NCBI RefSeq assembly: GCF_008807375.1
Contig: NZ_CP043311.1
Span: 5,436,001 to 5,500,000, forward strand
DNA: 64,000 nt
Direction of reading: 5' to 3'
DNA from: Pseudomonas lalkuanensis
GTDB lineage: Bacteria; Pseudomonadota; Gammaproteobacteria; Pseudomonadales; Pseudomonadaceae
Numbering within the stretch: the first letter of the stretch is position 1; each line of letters begins with the position of its first letter. The position numbers were made by a program, and so were the translations under genes. Under the pieces are notes generated by a model, which had not been told where the DNA came from, ran no database searches, and worked only from the letters and a program-made list of their open reading frames with translations. Of this stretch, positions 59,639-64,000 are shown piece after piece.

Positions 59639-60940
59639 TTATTGCAAAGTGTGTTGCTCTAGAAACTCGCTCGGCTGCCAGCCTTCGCGGCTGACCAATC
59701 GATTCAACTCGACGCGCGGCAGACGCACTGCGAGCAGAATCTCACCGGCCTCGTTGTGATCCTCGGTCTGCACCGCACCAAGGGCGAAGAACTGGGCTCG
59801 CAACCGGCCGAAACGCTGCGGCAGACGCAGGGTGCCCACGAACAGGTCCTCGCCCAGCAACTCGGCTACCGCCTGCTCCAGCAACTCCAGGCCGCTGCCA
59901 TCACGCGCAGACAACCAGACGCGCTCGGGTTTGCCATCTCCATCGCGCTGGATATGGGGCTCGACGCTTTCCAGCAGATCAACCTTGTTGTAGACCTCCA
60001 GCATAGGCAGGCCTTCGGCACCGATCTCGCCCAACACCGCCAGTACCTGCTCGATCTGCGCCATGCGCTCTGGCTCATGGGCGTCGATCACATGCAGCAG
60101 CAGATCAGCGCTGGCAGATTCTTCAAGGGTAGCCCGGAAGGCCTCCACCAGCTTGTGCGGCAGGTGGCGAATGAAGCCTACGGTATCGGCCAGCACGATT
60201 GGCCCCAGGTCATCCAGCTCGAGCCGGCGCAGGGTCGGGTCAAGGGTCGCGAACAATTGATCGGCCGCGTAGACCTCGGACGTGGTCAGGGCATTGAACA
60301 AGGTAGATTTGCCGGCGTTGGTATAGCCGACCAGGGAAACGGCCGGGATATCCGCACGCTTGCGGCCACGGCGGGCCTGCTCGCGCTGGCTGCGCACCTT
60401 CTCGAGACGCTGCTTGATCTGGCGAATACGTATCCGCAGCAAGCGACGGTCGGTTTCCAACTGGGTTTCACCCGGACCACGCAGGCCGATACCACCTTTC
60501 TGGCGCTCAAGGTGAGTCCAGCCACGCACCAGGCGCGTACTCATATGGTTGAGCTGGGCCAGTTCGACCTGCAGCTTGCCTTCATGGGTACGGGCGCGCT
60601 GGGCGAAGATATCGAGAATCAGGCCGGTGCGGTCAAGCACCCGGCACTCGAAGGCGCGCTCGAGGTTGCGCTCCTGGCTGGGCGTGAGGGTGTGATTGAA
60701 GATGACCAGCTCAGCCTTCTCGGCCTTCACCAGGTCATGCAATTCATCAACTTTGCCGCTGCCGATCAGGTACTTGGCCGTTGGCTGGTGCCGGGAAACG
60801 GAGACGAATGCCACCGTGTCCGCACCGGCCGAACGTGCAAGTTCCAGGAATTCCTGCGGGTCTTCGCGCGCCTCGGGATCTTGACCTTCCAGATGAACCA
60901 GGATGGCCCGTTCACCACCACCAGGGCGTTCGAAAAACAA
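59639..60940 (-). CDS. hflX: GTPase HflX
   Basis: A 433-residue HflX. The N-terminal HflX domain (SGKVDELHDLVKAEKAELVIFNHTLTPSQERNLE) precedes the coiled linker and the G domain with GYTNAGKSTLFNAL (G1), DTVGFIRHLPHKLVEAF (G3) and NKVD (G4). It splits stalled or heat-damaged ribosomes. The start is a TTG at 60940 with AGGAGA upstream, an unusual start codon that I recall for P. aeruginosa HflX too. It follows hfq in the operon by 12 bases. Confidence 0.95.
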   Translation of the reverse strand: MFFERPGGGERAILVHLEGQDPEAREDPQEFLELARSAGADTVAFVSVSRHQPTAKYLIGSGKVDELHDLVKAEKAELVIFNHTLTPSQERNLERAFECRVLDRTGLILDIFAQRARTHEGKLQVELAQLNHMSTRLVRGWTHLERQKGGIGLRGPGETQLETDRRLLRIRIRQIKQRLEKVRSQREQARRGRKRADIPAVSLVGYTNAGKSTLFNALTTSEVYAADQLFATLDPTLRRLELDDLGPIVLADTVGFIRHLPHKLVEAFRATLEESASADLLLHVIDAHEPERMAQIEQVLAVLGEIGAEGLPMLEVYNKVDLLESVEPHIQRDGDGKPERVWLSARDGSGLELLEQAVAELLGEDLFVGTLRLPQRFGRLRAQFFALGAVQTEDHNEAGEILLAVRLPRVELNRLVSREGWQPSEFLEQHTLQ

Positions 60941-60952
60941 AGCAGTCTCCTA

Positions 60953-61243
<291 letters not shown>

Positions 61244-61310
61244 TCAAATGACAAGAAAAGATGACTGGTATCCGCCCTACCCCCAAGGATAGACGGTAAC
61301 CGGTGAGGTC

Positions 61311-62285
61311 TCAGCTCAATATGGAGACCGACCTCAGGTATTTCAAGGTACGCGGCAGATTGTCGCAAGCCAGGCTGTCCAACCAGTACAGGTCGGACCA
61401 ACTGCGCAACCAGGTGAACTGTCGCTTGGCGAGTTGACGAGTAGCGATGATGCCTCGCTCCTCCATCTCGTCCCGGGTCAGCACGCCATCCAGGTAATCC
61501 CAGGCCTGGCGATAACCGACCGCCCTTATAGACGGCAGTCCCGCATGCAAGTCACTTCTGCGGCGCAGCGCTTCGACCTCTTCGATGAAGCCCTGTTCCA
61601 GCATCAAGCGAAAACGTTGCGCAATTCTTTCGTGCAATACCTGGCGTTGCGCCGGCGCAATGGCCAAGTGCGCGACAGTATACGGCAAATGCGCCGTTCC
61701 TGGCGTGTTCCCGGCCGTATTTTGCGCAGCCTGACGCTGTCGATGGGCGGTCATGGTGAGCCCGCTGACCTTGTAGACCTCCAGCGCGCGGGTCAGCCGC
61801 TGGGGGTCATTGGGATGGATGCGTGCGGCGGACTCCGGATCGACCGCTGCCAGCTCCCGATGCAAAGCGTCCCAACCTTCGCGGGCGGCACGGGCTTCCA
61901 GGTCGGCGCGCACTTCGGGGTCGGCGCTGGGCATGTCCGCCAGCCCCTCCAGCAACGCCTTGTAATACAACATGGTACCGCCCACCAGCAGCGGGATCCG
62001 CCCCCGGGCGGTGATTTCCGCCATGGCGGCCAGGGCGTCGGCACGGAATTCCGCGGCGGAGTAGCTTTCAGCCGGATCGCGGATATCGATCAGTCGATGG
62101 GGAAATTCGGCCAGAGTGGCCTTGTCCGGCTTGGCGGTACCAATGTCCATGCCGCGGTAGATCAAGGCCGAATCGACGCTGATCAACTCGCAAGGCAGCG
62201 TCCGCGCCAGCTCCAGGGCCAGATCGGTCTTGCCGGCGGCCGTGGGCCCCATGAGGAAAATTGCCGGCGGCAGCCGTTCAGCCAT
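61311..62285 (-). CDS. miaA: tRNA dimethylallyltransferase
   Basis: A 324-residue MiaA. The P-loop [15 protein letters not shown], the substrate loop [19 protein letters not shown] and [16 protein letters not shown] are characteristic, and the tail [14 protein letters not shown] binds tRNA. It adds the dimethylallyl group to A37 of tRNAs that read U-starting codons. It follows mutL with a two-base gap. Confidence 0.97.
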   Translation of the reverse strand: MAERLPPAIFLMGPTAAGKTDLALELARTLPCELISVDSALIYRGMDIGTAKPDKATLAEFPHRLIDIRDPAESYSAAEFRADALAAMAEITARGRIPLLVGGTMLYYKALLEGLADMPSADPEVRADLEARAAREGWDALHRELAAVDPESAARIHPNDPQRLTRALEVYKVSGLTMTAHRQRQAAQNTAGNTPGTAHLPYTVAHLAIAPAQRQVLHERIAQRFRLMLEQGFIEEVEALRRRSDLHAGLPSIRAVGYRQAWDYLDGVLTRDEMEERGIIATRQLAKRQFTWLRSWSDLYWLDSLACDNLPRTLKYLRSVSILS

Positions 62286-62287
62286 GA

Positions 62288-64000
62288 TCAGCGACCGCGC
62301 AGGAACAGCTTGTCCAGGTCATCCATACCCAGTTGCGTCCAGGTCGGACGCCCGTGGTTGCACTGGCCGCTGCGCTCGGTGTGCTCCATATCTCGCAGCA
62401 GAGCACTCATTTCCGGCTGGGTCAGACGGCGATTGGCACGCACGGCGCCATGGCAGGCCATGGTGCCCAGCAATTCGTTCAAATGCGCCTGGATGCGGTC
62501 GCTGGTGCCGTATTCCAACAGATCGGAGAGGACGTCGCGCACCAATTGCGAGGCCTCGGCCTGCTTCAACAGGGCCGGAATCTGACGAATAGCCAGGGTT
62601 TCCGGGCCAAGGCGCTGCAACTCGAAGCCCAGGCGGCGGAACCACTCGCCGTTCTCCTCGGCGCAATCGGCTTCGCGCTGGCTGACGGCGATGGATTCCG
62701 GCACCAGCAACGGCTGCCCCTTGAGCCCTTCACTGGCCATCGCGACCTTCAGTCGCTCGTAGGTGATGCGCTCATGGGCGGCGTGCATATCCACCAGCAC
62801 CAGCCCCTGGGCATTTTCCGCCAGGATGTAGATGCCCTTGAGCTGGGCCAGGGCGTAGCCCAGCGGCGGCACATCGCCCTGGGATTCCGGCAGCGCGGCA
62901 GGCGCGGAGGCGGCGGGCAGCGGCGCGAAGTACTCGCGGTAGGCGCCCTGGGCCTCGGCCATCGGTACAGCAGGTTGCGGACGCGGCGCCTGGTAACCAC
63001 CAGCCGGCGGGCGCCAGGCCGGCTCGGCGGCAGGCCGCTCCAGCACATTGGCCGCGAGGCTCATCTCACCCTGGGGGCCGAACTCGCCAGCGGCAAGGCC
63101 GGTCGGACGCACGACGGCATCGGTGGCAGCCGGCGCAGCCAGCTGATCCTCGGGGCGCACTTCGCCCAGGGCACGGTGCAGGGTGCCGTAGAGGAAGTCG
63201 TGGACCATGCGGCTGTCGCGGAAGCGCACCTCGTGCTTGGTCGGGTGCACGTTGACGTCGACGACCGCAGGATCGACCTCGAAGAACAGCACGAAGGTCG
63301 GATGGCGGCCGTTGTACAGCACGTCGCGATACGCCTGGCGCACCGCGTGGGCGACCAGTTTGTCGCGCACCATGCGACCGTTCACGTAGAAGTACTGCAA
63401 GTCCGCCTGGCTGCGGGAGAAAGTGGGCAGGCCGACCCAGCCCCAGAGATGCAGGCCGTTACGCTCCACCTCGATGGGCAGCGCCTGCTCCAGGAACGCC
63501 GGCCCGCAGACCGTGGCGACGCGGCGGGCGCGGGCAATGGCGTCGCGCGCTTCATGGAGGGCGAAGATGGTCTTGCCGTTATGGCGCAGATGGAACGCCA
63601 CATCGAAGCGGGCCAGGGCCAGACGCTTGATGACTTCCTGCAGGTGGTCGAACTCGGTCTTCTCCGCACGCAGGAACTTGCGCCGCGCCGGCGTGTTGAA
63701 GAACAGGTCGCGCACTTCCACCGAAGTACCGACGGGGTGGGCGGCAGGCTGCACCCGTGCCTCCATGTCGCGTCCTTCGGTTTCCACCTGCCAGGCCTGG
63801 TCCGCATCAGCGGTACGAGAGGTCATGGTCAGCCGTGCAACGGAGCTGATGGAGGCCAGTGCTTCGCCGCGGAATCCCAGACTCATCACCCGCTCAAGGT
63901 CTTCCAGGTCGCGAATCTTGCTGGTGGCGTGGCGCGCCAGGGCCAGCGGCAGGTCCTCGGGCGGAATGCCGCCGCCATCGTCGCGAACCCGCAGCAGCTT
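62288..64000 (-). CDS. mutL: DNA mismatch repair protein MutL (5' end beyond the window)
   Basis: At least 570 residues of MutL are present; the N-terminus lies beyond base 64000. The open frame continues to the window edge and reads [20 protein letters not shown], the DxGxG motif of the GHKL ATPase, before ARHATSKI and [13 protein letters not shown]. The C-terminal dimerisation domain ([32 protein letters not shown]) is complete. It links MutS mismatch recognition to downstream excision; Pseudomonas MutL carries an endonuclease motif ([12 protein letters not shown]), which is visible. The linker is Pro/Ala-rich. Confidence 0.97.
   Translation of the reverse strand, partial: KLLRVRDDGGGIPPEDLPLALARHATSKIRDLEDLERVMSLGFRGEALASISSVARLTMTSRTADADQAWQVETEGRDMEARVQPAAHPVGTSVEVRDLFFNTPARRKFLRAEKTEFDHLQEVIKRLALARFDVAFHLRHNGKTIFALHEARDAIARARRVATVCGPAFLEQALPIEVERNGLHLWGWVGLPTFSRSQADLQYFYVNGRMVRDKLVAHAVRQAYRDVLYNGRHPTFVLFFEVDPAVVDVNVHPTKHEVRFRDSRMVHDFLYGTLHRALGEVRPEDQLAAPAATDAVVRPTGLAAGEFGPQGEMSLAANVLERPAAEPAWRPPAGGYQAPRPQPAVPMAEAQGAYREYFAPLPAASAPAALPESQGDVPPLGYALAQLKGIYILAENAQGLVLVDMHAAHERITYERLKVAMASEGLKGQPLLVPESIAVSQREADCAEENGEWFRRLGFELQRLGPETLAIRQIPALLKQAEASQLVRDVLSDLLEYGTSDRIQAHLNELLGTMACHGAVRANRRLTQPEMSALLRDMEHTERSGQCNHGRPTWTQLGMDDLDKLFLRGR

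Overview
The window is a chromosomal stretch of a Pseudomonas, most likely from the P. aeruginosa/P. resinovorans side of the genus. The evidence is high GC, dispersed REPIN-type palindromes (core GAATTCATTCGCGAA), and gene order that follows what I remember of the PAO1 region from about PA4876 to mutL: osmE, desB-desC-desT, ureEFG-hupE, an SDR, a branched-chain-type ABC transporter, azurin, LOG, mscS, transglutaminase genes, nicD, alr-dnaB-rplI-rpsR-rpsF, rlmB-rnr, two tRNA-Leu, purA-hisZ, hflCKX-hfq-miaA-mutL. No phage, insertion sequence, CRISPR array or rRNA was seen. The first gene (YegD-type Hsp70) and the last (mutL) are cut by the window ends.

Layout. 1-4.7 kb: Hsp70 tail, two tandem OsmE-type lipoproteins, an AsmA-family protein and a small secreted protein made of seven 13-residue repeats. 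4.8-7.8 kb: the DesT-regulated acyl desaturase and its ferredoxin reductase, with two operator palindromes. 7.9-10.4 kb: urease maturation genes ureE-ureF-ureG-hupE behind a sigma-54 promoter and an NtrC-like site. 10.6-13.2 kb: glycerophosphodiesterase with a Pho box, an SDR, an intergenic region with a cluster of DnaA-box-like motifs, and an ABM-domain protein. 13.3-25.0 kb: a lysine/pipecolate catabolic island (ornithine cyclodeaminase-family protein, LivFGMHJ-type transporter with its own sigma-54 promoter, AmaA, AmaB, LysR regulator, DUF1338/HglS-type enzyme). 25.2-29.1 kb: azurin, LysE exporter, LOG, DCC-family protein, YjaB acetyltransferase, MscS channel. 29.2-36.1 kb: three coupled genes for two transglutaminase-like proteins, a circularly permuted ATP-grasp/alpha-E fusion and a DUF2126 amidoligase. 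36.4-38.8 kb: two overlapping lipoprotein genes, a di-heme cytochrome and a beta-helix protein. 38.9-43.4 kb: YgiQ and a NicD-type diguanylate cyclase. 43.5-64 kb: core information-processing genes.

How it works together. The urease-maturation operon and the livJ transporter both carry sigma-54 promoters with NtrC-like sites upstream, which suggests nitrogen control of uptake and use of alternative nitrogen sources. The lysine island could take a cyclic imine or pipecolate through AmaA (pipecolate oxidation), AmaB (semialdehyde oxidation) and the DUF1338 enzyme (2-oxoadipate to 2-hydroxyglutarate). The cyclodeaminase homologue is a candidate for the ketimine-reducing step.

The best candidate for an under-described system is the transglutaminase/ATP-grasp/alpha-E/amidoligase block at 29255-36069. 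It looks like a peptide-forming or peptide-tagging pathway of unknown product. The overlapping cytochrome/beta-helix lipoprotein pair beside it is a second candidate.
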